This document shows positions 11,966-24,300 of a DNA stretch of 64,000 nucleotides, one piece after another. The DNA comes from Apus apus (taxonomy: Eukaryota; Chordata; Aves; Apodiformes; Apodidae). Positions within the stretch are counted from its first letter, which is position 1. The number at the start of each line of letters is the position of its first letter. A program made the position numbers and the translations under genes. The notes beneath the pieces are model-generated. The model was not told the origin of the DNA and searched no databases. It saw only the letters and a list, made by a program, of their open reading frames with translations. The DNA lies in the NCBI RefSeq assembly GCF_020740795.1, contig NC_067295.1:4650501-4714500 (forward strand), in the 5' to 3' direction.

Positions 11966-14900
11966 TATGGCAGCATAGATTATTTGACTTATTAACATGT
12001 TAATATATTTTTAAAAAAATATTGCTGTGCAAAGCCTGGAACTAGGCATGTAACAAGCATGAAGAAACTCCTGAAGATGACAGTTTATAGGCTTTCTGAG
12101 CCAACTGAATGCTGAACCTCAGCCAAGCAGAGAGGAGAAACTAATGGCAAAAAAAACCAAAAAACCTGTAGTGAAATAGGAGTAGGAAGAGCTCATCTGT
12201 ATGTGGCACTGCAGACAAAAGTGTCACTCCATTGGGATTGCTAAAGTAGTTTTTGGTATGAGAAATGGTGCATTGGAAAAGTGTGTCATCCTGTGTGTTG
12301 CCATTCCCCATCCCCTCCCAGGTATTCACCAGTCCTGGTTACTGTAATCTGCAAAGAATTGTAGAATTAAAGAAATAATCATAGACATGGAACCACTGAA
12401 GAAACTAACAGCCTTCTTGAGTGTCAGACAGCTGCCTTCTACAGAGTGTCATTTTATAAAACAAGTCCTTTGCTGCCTTTAGATGGTTATCTTTGTGGAT
12501 ATTAACTCATATTTTGGAGCTTTTGGACTCCTTTGAGTCTCTTCAGTTCTCTTGGAAAAAAACCTTCTGCTGCTTGGAACTACAGGGCTTCAGTAAAAAG
12601 CCCCTGTGATTGTCAAGCAGTGAGTTTTGACACCTGACTCAGCTTTGCTTGTGTCATCAGATTTTCAGGAGTACCTGCTGGGTTGATAGACAGTTTGATG
12701 TGTGCCAGCTTGAGACACCAACGTGATATGCAGTAACACCTCCATGCAGTGCAGCTTGTCCTGTGAGCCAGACTCTGATCTCATGATGAGAACTATGTTG
12801 ATTCCTGTAAGTTTAGTAGTAGCCTCTTTTCTAAATCATTTTTCAAGTATAAAATCACATGGTGTAGTCAGGGATTCTCATATAGCACTGCCAACTCTTT
12901 ACCTCAGTACACTATCAATTCTGTAGCACAGGAGTGGTGGGTAGGGTGTTTCAGTAACAACCATAAAGCATCTGTGCCTACTTTTGTTAATGGGTTTCTA
13001 ACAGATTTCTAGGGAGCATCTGTTAAGGGACAGGAGGACTGGCATGGTCTGGGCCAGACTTTGGCTGAGTTAATACTGACTTCTGGGTGAGGACTGTCTT
13101 AGCCTAGTGAAGAAGTAATTGGCAAGACAATACAAGATCTAATGCTTTTTAATATTGCCTGTTTTGTAATTAGGTGGGGTGATCTCTGCTTTGTGCTGTG
13201 AAGTGGGCACTTCTTTGTTTTAACACTAATCTTTTTTTACATAGATGGAAATGAGTAAAGCCAGAATATTTGGAGCTGAAACTGCTGCTCTCCTAACCAG
13301 GTGATACTTAATCTTTGCTCATCTGGGTGGTTGGACAGTTTAGCTTGATTCTCAATGTTTTTATCTTTCTAATGGCATTTGGAAAGCAGTGTTGAAGCTT
13401 GTCTATGTGTCTGTGCTTGTTTTCTTATTGGGTGGGGAGTATGGAGGTACTAGATTGTCAGTGCTGGTGGTTCTGTGCCTGACTTGAAGAACTGTATCAC
13501 AGCCTGGCTTTTGGCCAAGGTCCCAAGGTTGTATCTTCTGTCCCATGTGAAAATATTCACAGCTGGAGAGAAAAAAAGGAGCAGCACTGACTTCCAAGGT
13601 GGATGTTGTGGTTAAAAAGCCGAAGTATGTTGGAAGGGAGCAAGAGAGGGGAGCTATTTTCTACACAGATCCCAAAAGCTGATGGTGCTTGGAGACTGAT
13701 TGTTGAATTGAAATGCCATCTGCATTGACCCCTGAAGCTTTGAGTGACTCCAGAGAGCTATTGGCTGTGAGTTGGCAGCAGCAGGCTGGCAAGGCTGCAC
13801 ACCCTTCCATTGTAAATCTCTCTTCATCTGTTCATAACTGAGTGATAAAACTCAACTCCTACTGAAACATGGTATGCAGATCTCTGGCCAAACAGTGTCT
13901 TACTCCTTTCCAGCAGCTACTTAACCTTTCTTCAAGGTACCAGAGCATGAGAAGCGTTTCAGGGGAACAGCTAGGTAAGAGACTGTTGCCTTTATCTGAA
14001 TAAAAACTGAACTGATGGAGAGCAAAATTTTTGTATAAATAGGACCTGACAGAGCATCTTAGGAGGGAGGAAGCATTTTGAATAGCACTGCTTCTCTGCT
14101 GATACTTCTCATCAATCTCTTGTGCTGAGCTTGAGTGCAGGTGGTTGGGCACAAAATCTGAGAGAAGGTAGGAGGGAGAGGGGGGATGTGGAAGAGAAAT
14201 GATCTTTTGGTAGTTCAGAAGACTTGGAAAGCATGCTTGGTGGACCTAGGTTTGGAAGTGTCTGTTCAAACTCACCTTTGCGTTGAAGCCAGTAACAGTC
14301 TTTAGGATAATGAGTGTTTTTTCCAGTGAACAGGCTTCGTTATCTGGCATGTGTAATGAGCTTGAATTGATGAAACATGTTAAACAGTATTTCTGGAGAC
14401 TCCACGTAACAAAATGGCTAGTATTTATTGCTCTTGTGATGAGTTGTCTTGTTTATGGAATCAATATGTATTAAAGCAAACTGACAGAAAACAAAGTTAT
14501 CTCGTGACACAATCATGTAGCTAGGAAGCCAATTAATGTTTCCTTTTATTCTGCAATTTACTTGCTCTCTGGTGCCTATGCATTGTAACACACATACTAT
14601 GCAATATCATTCTTTGTTTTTAAACCAGTTCACTGCATTGGGCAAGAAAGGCCTGAGTTTAGCCTTAATTTTCTAACAAATCACAGGAAAGTACTTTAAA
14701 AACAGTGACAGACTAAAAGAAGGTGAAAAATGCATAAAGTAAAAGCACATTTCCAGACTGCTCACATAAGTGTCTTTCTAGCACCAAAACAGCATCCATG
14801 ATAGAAGCAGCTACTTGCTGTAATAGTTTCAATTTATGAAAACTGTGTACTAGATAAAATTATATTGTGATGTGTAAAAAGTGTATTTTATAGCTTTGGT

Positions 14901-17900
14901 GACTTAGTTTACTGTTTTGTATATATGAATTTTATAAATCTATTAAAACTTGACTTGTTATACTGTTCTTCATGGGTTTCATCTTTCAACAGAGTCTAAA
15001 GTGAGTTTTTTTTGCTTTGCTCAGAATTTTTCTGCAGAAGAGCTGCTTTTTGAATAAATTACACCATGGACTGCATGAAACTACAGCTGTCATGCAATAA
15101 AATCTTGTCGTGTAATCTTTACATGTCTCCTACCTCTCCAGTTCTGGTCTGAATCATTCTTCCCAAGTGTGACTAGGAATTGAAGGCTGGTGAAACATTA
15201 ACCAACAGAAAATTTCCAGCTTGTTTGTCTGCAGCATTTCAGTAGCTGACTTGGGCATTAGAACTGATGGGAAATGGGAGGGGAGACACAGCTAGAGTTT
15301 GTGCTTATGTATTTTAAGTTCGGCATGAGAAGATAATTAAGCCTGTTGAGTTGGCAGCACCTGTTAGAGATTCCTCTTCTGCTGTGTAGCATCTGATAAT
15401 AGCCATGGGAACTACACTTGCTTCTCTCCCAGTGCCAGTCCCCTCTGTTGCTCTTCCTCACTTGTGTGCTGTGGTATCTTGTGCAGCAGTGCAGAGCCAG
15501 TGACCTTTGGAGAGTCATTCCCTGCCTTACAACATTGCCTTCCTGGCATCAACTATTTCTGCCAGAACTTGAGCTCCAGTTCTTAGGAATGTCGTTAACC
15601 TTTCCTCACTTGCGCTTCCAAAGGTCACATCTGGCAGATCTTTGTGGCAACTCTTACTTATTCCTTGTGTGAACTGCTAATGCCTCATCAATTACATTGG
15701 CAAGTACACAATGTGAGACACTTCATGGAGTTTCATTTGTCCTTTTTCTGCTAATCACTGGAAATGTTAGATCCTCAGCTACATCAAGCTTTTGGTTGGT
15801 AGGGTTGATTCCTTTTTTTTCTTCCCTGGAAGTGCTGAGCACTTCAGGAAACAATGTGTAATGTCTGTGTTCAGCATGTCTGAAAATGAGGGTGGATGAA
15901 TTGCAAATCCAACATGCACTAATAGGAGCTTTTGGGGCATGATCATGTCCCTTCTAATCTGAAAAGCTCTCAGCAACAGCAGCAGCTCCAAGTGATCTCT
16001 TTGATCAGCTCCATGAAAGCAAACCGGCCCTTTTCTGGGCCAAAATATTGCTGTTAATTACATCCCTACAAGATAGCATTTAGAAAAAGTGCACCAGGTT
16101 TCTCATGGAAGGAAGGAAGAGCTCTTGGGGGCAGTGTCTGCTGGGACACACTGGCATTGTGACAGGGGCTGTGCCAGGCTGTTGAGGCACTTGACCAGCA
16201 GACAGACAAGGGATTTGTTTGAAGTTGTTACTTTTGTCTGCTCGAGAGCTGGTTGGGGTTTGGTTGGTTTATTTTGATGGATTTTCTCTGATGTCTGAAT
16301 TGCTGAATCTCCAAAGCTTTCATCAAAATCAGAAATGCTTTTTCACTGAAGAGCCTGCCCCTAACCCAGCCTTTCCCCAGTCAGCAATCATGAGCAGGTG
16401 CTTAAACTGTACCAGTTTCAATGGGATTTAAATTTTTCTTTGGAACACAAGGTGGGAGTCTTGATCAAGATATCTTGGTGACACCATTTTTCAATACCTG
16501 TCAATATCTCTGCATCTGAAACTATCGCACTTCACACAGCAAAAAATGTCCCTTTGATAACTCAGCTGCACAGATGCTTCCCCACGAGAACAGAAGCTGA
16601 AGCAGTTGATCCTGCAGGTAAGTTTGTCTGCTCAGTGCTGATGGATGCTGGTACCCCAGGGACGGCCTAAACTCTACATGTAAACCTTGAATTCTCTTGC
16701 CTGGTTCAGCATGGCTACTTGTTACTACATTATATCTTCTGCACTTTTGATAATCCAACATTGAAGATAAAAGGAGAAAACATGGCTGTGTCGCCAGGGA
16801 GAGGCTTCTCTAAAATGCAAGTAGGCAGGGCTATCCAGCTTTGTGTTTGTGCTCAGCTGTACAAGGTATAATGTTTGGGTTGGTTATTGTAATGTTTAAG
16901 TATTCAGTACAGCTCTTAGAGAAATTAAATCCTTGTGGTTTCTAGCTCCAGTCTGGTATCTCATTATCCTGTACAGACCTGGGAGGAAGTTTAATCAGTT
17001 ACTAATGAGTTATGCCTTTTCTTGCCACTCTCTCCAGGACTGACCAGTATCTTGCGGAGCAGCGTGGTGTTGAGGGAGGAAGTTATTGGGAAGAATGTTC
17101 AGAGATTTTTTACAAAAAGCTTTCCTTCAAGGCCTTAATTTTGCACAGGGGAAACGGACTTCAGTGAAAAATACCATTTTTAGGGGAGGGAGGTGGTTAT
17201 ATCTACTGTTAAATGAGAAAGTACTGGAAAAGGAATGTCTATGGAAGATGCTGGTTTCTCCTCTCCCACCTTTGCAAGCTGTTGTAGGGAGTTTCACTCC
17301 TAACGAGCGGAGTCTGGAGGGGTTTTGTTTTGTTTGTTTAATTTTCCCTGGACAGTTGCATCGAACCCCTACTCCCTTCAATTATAGCAACTTTTTGTTT
17401 TAAAGGAGCAGAATGTTCTGCATGTTTATTCTTGGGAGAATATATTTGTCTTTATGAGCTTGTAAAGCTATTAAAAGACTGTGTTTTCTGCTCTGCTCAG
17501 GATTATAGACTTCAGAAGTTCCTTCAAAACAAGTATCCTTGATCTTGGGGCAGAAAAGATATGACTGGAGTTACTTGGGTTGTGAAGGATGCTCCAGGTA
17601 GCCACAGGACGGTGTGATCTGGAAGATGTTCTGAGCCAGATGAGTCTGATTTGAATCTGTGTTGTACCTTTGCCATAGGGACTGTTACATGAAAGGTAAC
17701 AGCAGCTGCAGGGAGGAGTGACCTGGTCCTGCTGGAGGATGTCCTGAAGGCAGGTCATGTGCAGAGTTAATTTCTAGATCATCTACCTGCCACATGCAAG
17801 GCACCCAGAGGCCACGAGGCAGAGGAAGAAAAGCCCTGCCTGCCCAGGATGCTGCAGCTGGGGCCCAAAGCTATGCCCAGAGGAGCTCTGTGTCAGGCCA

Positions 17901-20450
17901 CTGGTGCTGCAGCCCTTTGACACTTGCCTCCTTTCCCGTCTGGTTGCCTAACTCCTTTTGCTTCCTGTCCTCCAGCAGAAGGCTGATCAAACTGTGGCTG
18001 AAGTGCTGCACAATCAACACCCAGGTTCTTCTGCCTGCTGCCTATTACACAGTTAAACTGTTCCTCAATCATTGTAACCAACTCACATCTTGGCTGCTGA
18101 GTTGCAAGAAACTTCTGGGTGTGCATCTATATATGGAGTACTCTCCTACTTGCTGTTGGCTCATCTGCAGCTTGACCTTCTAAAATGACTGCTAAGTATC
18201 TTGTCTGTATTGGTTTCATAGCTTACTGAGCAGATTACTAGCTGCAAGTTATGCTGCTGTTCCCATACCCTTCCAAGTGGAAGTCTTTCTCCAGAAACCT
18301 GCTGCTTAAAATGTAGGAAATCTTATTTATTTTCTGCCCCTCCGGCAGCTCTGGGACACACAGAAGAGTAGGAATCACACCTTTATTCTTTAGTCCTTGT
18401 TATAACTTTGATTTTCTGTGTAACCTTGGCCAGTCATTTTATTCCTCTGTGACCCAGGTTGCCTCCAGTCCTTTCTCACACTGGTGCAGACTGTGTAGTG
18501 TAAGTACCAAGTGCCACTTACAGCCCCTGGGAGCAAAACATGCTGTAATGTACAGCAGCAGTGCTGGAAACCTTGGCTGATGTGAAGAACAGCCACCTCC
18601 ATGGGACTGTCTTTGTATGAACAAAAACCTGCAGTCTAATAGTGCATGGACCTGCTCTCCTCCAGCTGCCTAAGGACTTAAAAGTATATTCAGCCACTTT
18701 CTGCCATTGATCTTGTCTGTGGAGCTGCCCATGCCAGTCAGTGAGGCTCTGAGTTGCCAGGTTCATGTACTTCTTACCTGGTGCACTTCTGGACAAGCTG
18801 AGCTGGTAAGTGGTGGTTCTGTCAGTGATGGTGTCAAAAATGCCTGTTACCGGTAAGCAGCAGCTGTGCAGCAGAATTCATGCTTTCACAGCAGAGCTAA
18901 CATGAGCCTTTAAGCCAAGTGTCATGTAGGGAGTTTCCCATCTGTGACTTCTGCCAGCAGTTCCATTTGTTTCTCTGCCACCCCTTTTCTCTGTTGTCTT
19001 TGGATTTTGTTATGACAGAAAGCTGCCTCTTCCCTCAGGCAACGTTGTCATCCCGAGCTGATGGTCTCTTTCTGGAAAGTTTCTGAAGTTCAGCCTAATG
19101 ATTCAGTAGAGAGTCGAGTAAGAGCAAACAAGGCTGATAAAAAAAACTTCATCTTTTGCTTAAAATAGTAAATCTGCTAAGGCAACAGCTGAGCAAGTAC
19201 GGGGCAGTACACGGATTTGTAATTCAAGCAGGATTTATTCAGAAAGTTGCTGCTGCTGGGAAGAATGTCTTGGATGAGAACGCCAGGGCCCGGGAGGCTG
19301 CCAGGAGAGGGCGGCAGCAGCGGCTCCCGCGCCGGGCCCGGCGCCCCCAGCCTGGGAACATGTTTCCAGGAATCGCCGTCATCCGTCCCGAAGCCACAAC
19401 TCCCCTTTTCTCCCAGTGTGAATCATGCGGATGTGAAGTTCCTTGTGTTTCCGGAATCCAGCGGAATGTGTGACCGTACCATCTTTTCTACTCACCTGCA
19501 GGAGTAAATCTGCAGCGTTTCTCGAGCGTCTTTCCCTGAGCCTCCCTTCCCGCTCCGGAGGTGCTGCAGGGTTGCCGTGTGGCTGGAGGCCCCCACGGTG
19601 CCCTGGGCAAGTGCTCAGCAAGGCCAAAGTTGTTGACTCCTCTGAGGGAAGCATCCTCTCTCCTGCTGGCTGACCTGGCCCCAGTCCTACCTGCTGGTAT
19701 TTTCAGACAGGAGAAATGGGAAGCGTGGCCATGGAGCTGGGAGCTGTGGAGAGCAGTGACCTGGGGGTGGTGCGGGGCAGCCTGTCCCCAGCTGCTGCTG
19801 GAGGGAGCTTGAAAACCCACCCTCCTCCTGAGCTCCATCTAGAAACGGAGGGAGGAGGAGGGCACGCCCAGCCCTGAGGGTGCAGACTCCAAGCTCCTGA
19901 TGCCAGGACAGCACCGTTCCTGTCCAGGGGGTGACTTACGGAGGGGAGAAGGGAAGGGCCGGGGTGTAACTTCCCAAGGCAGAAAGGGAGGAATGCATCT
20001 GTAGTTCCCCTTTTAAAGTTAATAATCAGTGTGTGTGTGAATGTTTTCAAAGGTTTCTCCCCCTATGCCAATCTACAGGGGAGGTGAGTAGTCACAGCTC
20101 ATGGCTCTAAGCCTGGCTTGCTTTGAACTGCAACAGCTCTGGAGATCCCCTTGAGTGTCCACCAACAGAGCTGTCACACTGTTGCTGGTCTTCATGGCAG
20201 ATGAGCTGCCAGGAGCTTTCTGCTTTAGTCACCAACTCTGTGCCTGTCCCCATCCATGTGCCCCCCTGCTCACAGCACCAGTCTGTCAGCATCAGCTGTG
20301 CTCCTGCACTCAGCACAGCCTCCAGATGATGGAGCAACAACCAGAACAGAGATGAACATTGGTGCGAGGGGAAATGGAGGGGGAGAAACATCATCAGTGT
20401 TTCAGACGGAACTGCTAAGCAGAGGAGAGCTCTGTGAATGGGAGAGCTGC
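11966..20450. other. Tail-to-tail intergenic region between GNA12 and AMZ1
   Basis: No convincing coding exon on either strand. It may contain the distal end of a long GNA12 3' UTR (AATAAA at 15096-15101, preceded by an AT-rich stretch at 14860-14960). One small CpG-rich patch at about 19260-19560 is listed separately. No transposon was recognised. Confidence 0.6.
19260..19560. promoter_or_regulatory. Isolated CpG-rich patch
   Basis: A short island of CpG-rich sequence in otherwise CpG-poor DNA, with runs such as cgcgccgggcccggcgcccc. A palindromic GAACATGTTT decamer at 19356-19365 fits the p53 half-site consensus RRRCWWGYYY. There is no linked exon. It could be an enhancer, an unannotated transcript start, or a chance GC-rich patch. 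Confidence 0.3.
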
Positions 20451-20689
20451 CCTGGTTTTATTTGCATCTGTTTGTTCAGATGGCCCAAGCTTCCGTGTGA
20501 ATTTGTTCAGCGTGGATCTCTGCCTGACTGACTTTGGACCAAATGAACTGTGGCATGGAAATACAAGCCCCTACGTAGGACTTGATGTGGGCTTGAAGTC
20601 ATGCTGTTGCTTAGACCAGCACAGGAAAAATCTTTACAGAAGAACTGATCACATCAAGAATATGTTACCAATCTCAAAAAGAAACACCT

Positions 20690-20695
20690 TTTATT
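20690..20695 (-). terminator. AMZ1: Candidate AMZ1 poly(A) signal
   Basis: TTTATT on the plus strand reads AATAAA on the minus strand, about 125 bases after the AMZ1 stop. A second one lies at 20457-20462. Either would give a short 3' UTR. Confidence 0.5.
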
Positions 20696-20817
20696 CCTGT
20701 GGGGAGTTGCTCTTTCTCTCTGACAGCAACAACTTGTGGCGAGAAAGGCCAGAAGCAGGGCACTAAGGTAACCAAAACTGTGGGAGCAAAGCTGGCCCAA
20801 CCCAGGGCAGACCCAGC

Positions 20818-21387
20818 CTAGTTTTCCTCCCACTGCCAACGATGAGGGGACGATTCCCCTTTGGACAGTTTTCTGGAACTCAGTTTCCTCCTCAAGGAGG
20901 AAAATTTGTCTCCAAGAACTTTCCGTAGCCCAGAGCTGTCCCTAGCAAAGGGTAGGTCCTTCTTCATAGCAGGCAGCTGTCCTGTGAACATTTCCCACTT
21001 GGCCAGGGCATCCACGGTCTTGTCTACTTGGGCCAGTTCCTCCTCAGAGACATTCCTCTCCAGGGCAGCAATGCACATCTCCAGCCACAGTTCATAATCT
21101 TTAATGGTATCTGTGGCCTTGGTGGGCCTGGGGACCTGGGCCTGGCTCTGTGCCTCTGCCAGAGAACACGAATGCTCATCCTGTTCCAGCTCCTGCCCGA
21201 TGGAGAGGGCCTGGCTGCAAGTGTCCGGTGTCAGTGGCTCGGACAAGGAGGTCACAGCCTCAGAATCATTCTCACAGCACATCCCAGAGTCTGAGCTGAA
21301 TGGAAGAATGTCCTCTGAGGTGGACAGGTCTGCTGACTCTTGCCTTGGCCACGTGGACAACACATTCTGTGTCCAAGTGTAGAGTTT
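20818..21387 (-). CDS. AMZ1: AMZ1 coding exon 6 (terminal)
   Basis: 189 codons plus TAG, starting KLYTWTQNVLSTWP in phase 0 after ctcaccacag. It encodes the acidic/serine-rich C-terminal extension (SADLSTSEDILPF, SDSGMCCENDSE) and then a helical segment (VDALAKWEMFTGQLPA) and the basic tail. Confidence 0.95.
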   Translation of the reverse strand, partial: KLYTWTQNVLSTWPRQESADLSTSEDILPFSSDSGMCCENDSEAVTSLSEPLTPDTCSQALSIGQELEQDEHSCSLAEAQSQAQVPRPTKATDTIKDYELWLEMCIAALERNVSEEELAQVDKTVDALAKWEMFTGQLPAMKKDLPFARDSSGLRKVLGDKFSSLRRKLSSRKLSKGESSPHRWQWEEN

Positions 21388-24300
21388 CTGTGGTGAGAGG
21401 AGAAAAGGTCTCACTTTAGAGAACGAGAGAAAAACAGGTATGTCAGGTAAACCTATTCACCTTGAGTGGCTGAGTTCCAGATGCTATGGTCCTCTCTGCC
21501 AGAGCTGGGTTCAGACAACTTGTGGCTTCCCTCTGAAGGGACATTCTCTTGGCCCATTTTCTTGGAGCCAGTGTTAGAGCTGCCTCCTGTGAGGTGTGGA
21601 TTGTATCTGCCCTATTTATTGAGGATAGTAGGAGAACACAGCACAGAATCTCTCCCTGCTGTGCGGATATGATTGCCATGAGAGCCAAACCAGTGCCTCC
21701 CTACAGGAAGCTGGATCATTATAAAAGCTCCTGAGATAGTGGTGAATAGTCTTGTTTCATGTTGTCGACTCCTGTGGCACTGTGGATTTTAATGCTAAGA
21801 ATAGCTCTTCCCCTCTTGAACTTAAATGCACAAATGGGAAGGCTGGGCTCTAGGCAGAAATTAATGAGAGGAAGATGCCTGAGACATTTTCCTTTTAAAA
21901 TATTAAATGCTGCAAGGGGACATGTGACAGGTTGCTTCTTATGCTCTGGGAACTTAACTGCAGTACTCTAGTTGTTGCTGGATAAAAGGTGATCTTCTCT
22001 GCTTTGTTGGCATGTGTTGGAGAGGCTTCTGTATGTTTTTCAGCTTTTTCACACCCTTATGGCCTCTTTCCTCATCTTTGCACACTGCAGCCCCAGTGGA
22101 TGCCTTCTCAGAGCCCTGTGATTGCTCTGGGAAACATGAGGATGGCAGAGCATCAGCTTGAGGTGCTGGTGGCTGTGCTGGGTCCATACGTGCCCAGCTC
22201 AGGGTGAGCTGTGGTGTGTGAGAAGTAGGCAGGAGATTTCCAGCCCCACAGAGCTCCCTTCTGCTGCTGCTCCCTCCCCCTTTCCTCCTCTATTGCTCTC
22301 TTCAGGCAAGTGACAGAAAGGATAAAGAGCTCAAATTGAGTGGGTGGGAGAAATTGGCCCTGGTTCTCATTTCAGTCTGTGCATGAAGCCTCAGGGAAGA
22401 ATTTCATACAAGAACAAAATGGACTCTTTCAGCTAAGTTAATCCACCCTGCCCCCTCCCTCTGGGGCAAGAAAAAATGCAAAGGGACATCTTTTCTCCTG
22501 CCTCATCCCACCTCCAATACCCCTTCCCTCCCTCTGGGTTTTAAAAACAAAGGCGGCACCAGAAGCTGCCATGGCAGCCAGACTAGGGAAGGGGACAGCA
22601 AAGCTATTTGAAAGCTGCAACCAGCCCGTGGTTTTATGGTCTCTTACAATTCCCAATAATTAATCTGGGAAGGGTTCACTACTGCTGCTTAGCTCAGCTC
22701 CCCAGAAGAGAAGAAGCTGCAGAGATAAGGATGACCAAACAGTACTTAAGGCGAAAGAAGGGGACAAATGACTCAAGATCCCTACCAAAACCCCCAAATC
22801 TTTCCTCTCTCATCCCTTTGGTTTATTGATTGGGAGGGGTTTGTAGTGCTGCAGCCTCTTTTTATGTTCTCCTATTTAACCAGACAGGGACAACCTCCTC
22901 ATGAGTTTAGCTGACCCACAGGCAAGAGCACTTGAAGCGGATACCCACCCTAAGTAAGTCACTAAGAATGAAACCTGTTGTCTGACACCTCAAGGGGCTC
23001 CAGGTTTGGCACTGAAAGCTTTTCAAGCCCCTCTGCTAGGGCTGTGCTGTCGTCTCCAGCAGCAGTGCAGCCACACTGCGCCCCAGAGCAAACACCTATT
23101 AACGCCAGGGTGAGGATGTGGCTCACCCAGCCTCTAAGAGCAGCTCTAGCACTGTTTTCTTCTGCAGCATGGCCACTAGGTGCAGAACAGCCCGAGATGC
23201 TGCAGAAGCAGCAGGTGGAAATGTTGATTGTGGTGGGGAAACACCGTGTGGATTGATTCGCTTTCAGTTTTCCAGATGACTCAGGCTGGAGGAAAGCAGC
23301 TGTGATGAAAAAAAAGGAGGGTGTTTCTGAGCGCAGCTCAGATAAACAAATTGAGGGGCTCTTCCTCCTATGTAAGGACTGGTTTCCTGTCCCACATGCT
23401 CTTCTGCCCATAACCATGTCTCAGTCTCAGCCTGTAGCAGCATTACCTGCCCCTGGCCAGGAGCAGCTTTGTGTCTGGCATTTCCTGATGTGTGCTGAGT
23501 GTCTGGGGCTGTTATGTGGCAGGTGGGGATCCGTGCTAGTTTCCCCAAAGGGAAATGTGACTTCAGGCTGGCACTTGGCCCACCACAGCCTCTCAAAACA
23601 TGCTTAGCAAGTAACTTTGCTATCTGATACTGTCTCCAAATGCTTTGTGCTCTTCTCCTGTCAGGTTCTTTTATTTAATTCATCTCTGGCATTTTTATTT
23701 CCTCTCAATGCTACAGCAAAGCCTCTTGCAGAGATTATCACAACTGTCTTATAGTAGCCTGTACTATATCTAGGTGAGCTTTTCTTTGTCAAGGAAGCAG
23801 GTGTGATATTTGGCAAGTTCAACCTTTCTTCAGGTTCATGTTCTGTTGCCAGGAGATGCTGACTCAATTACAGCATTTACTGCAGGTGTAAAGTCAAAAA
23901 TGTTTCTAGAAAAGCTTAATGCAGCTGGCAGTTTTCTCCTAGAAAGCAAGAGCCAGGTGCTGACAGGTTGGGTGTTCAAATAAACCAGAGTGTATTCCTC
24001 TGGTTTTCTGGGCAATTTTGGCACCTCTCAGACAGAAGAAGGGACTCAACAGCCACAGAGTCAGAGATGTGTCTGGCACCACAGCAGAGGCACAGACAAG
24101 CAGCAAAACCACACAAGCATCTTTTCCCCCATGTGCTTTGCTGTGTGTCTGATTGAAGCTGAATGGAACTAGAGGCATCCCCCTTCTCATTCTGTGTGTA
24201 TCTTGTTGCAAATACAACCCAAAGACTTCATAGTAGGCAGCCTTGGAAAATCGTATCTCTGAACATAATCTGTGTCAGACAGGAATTCTAACCAAGGAGA

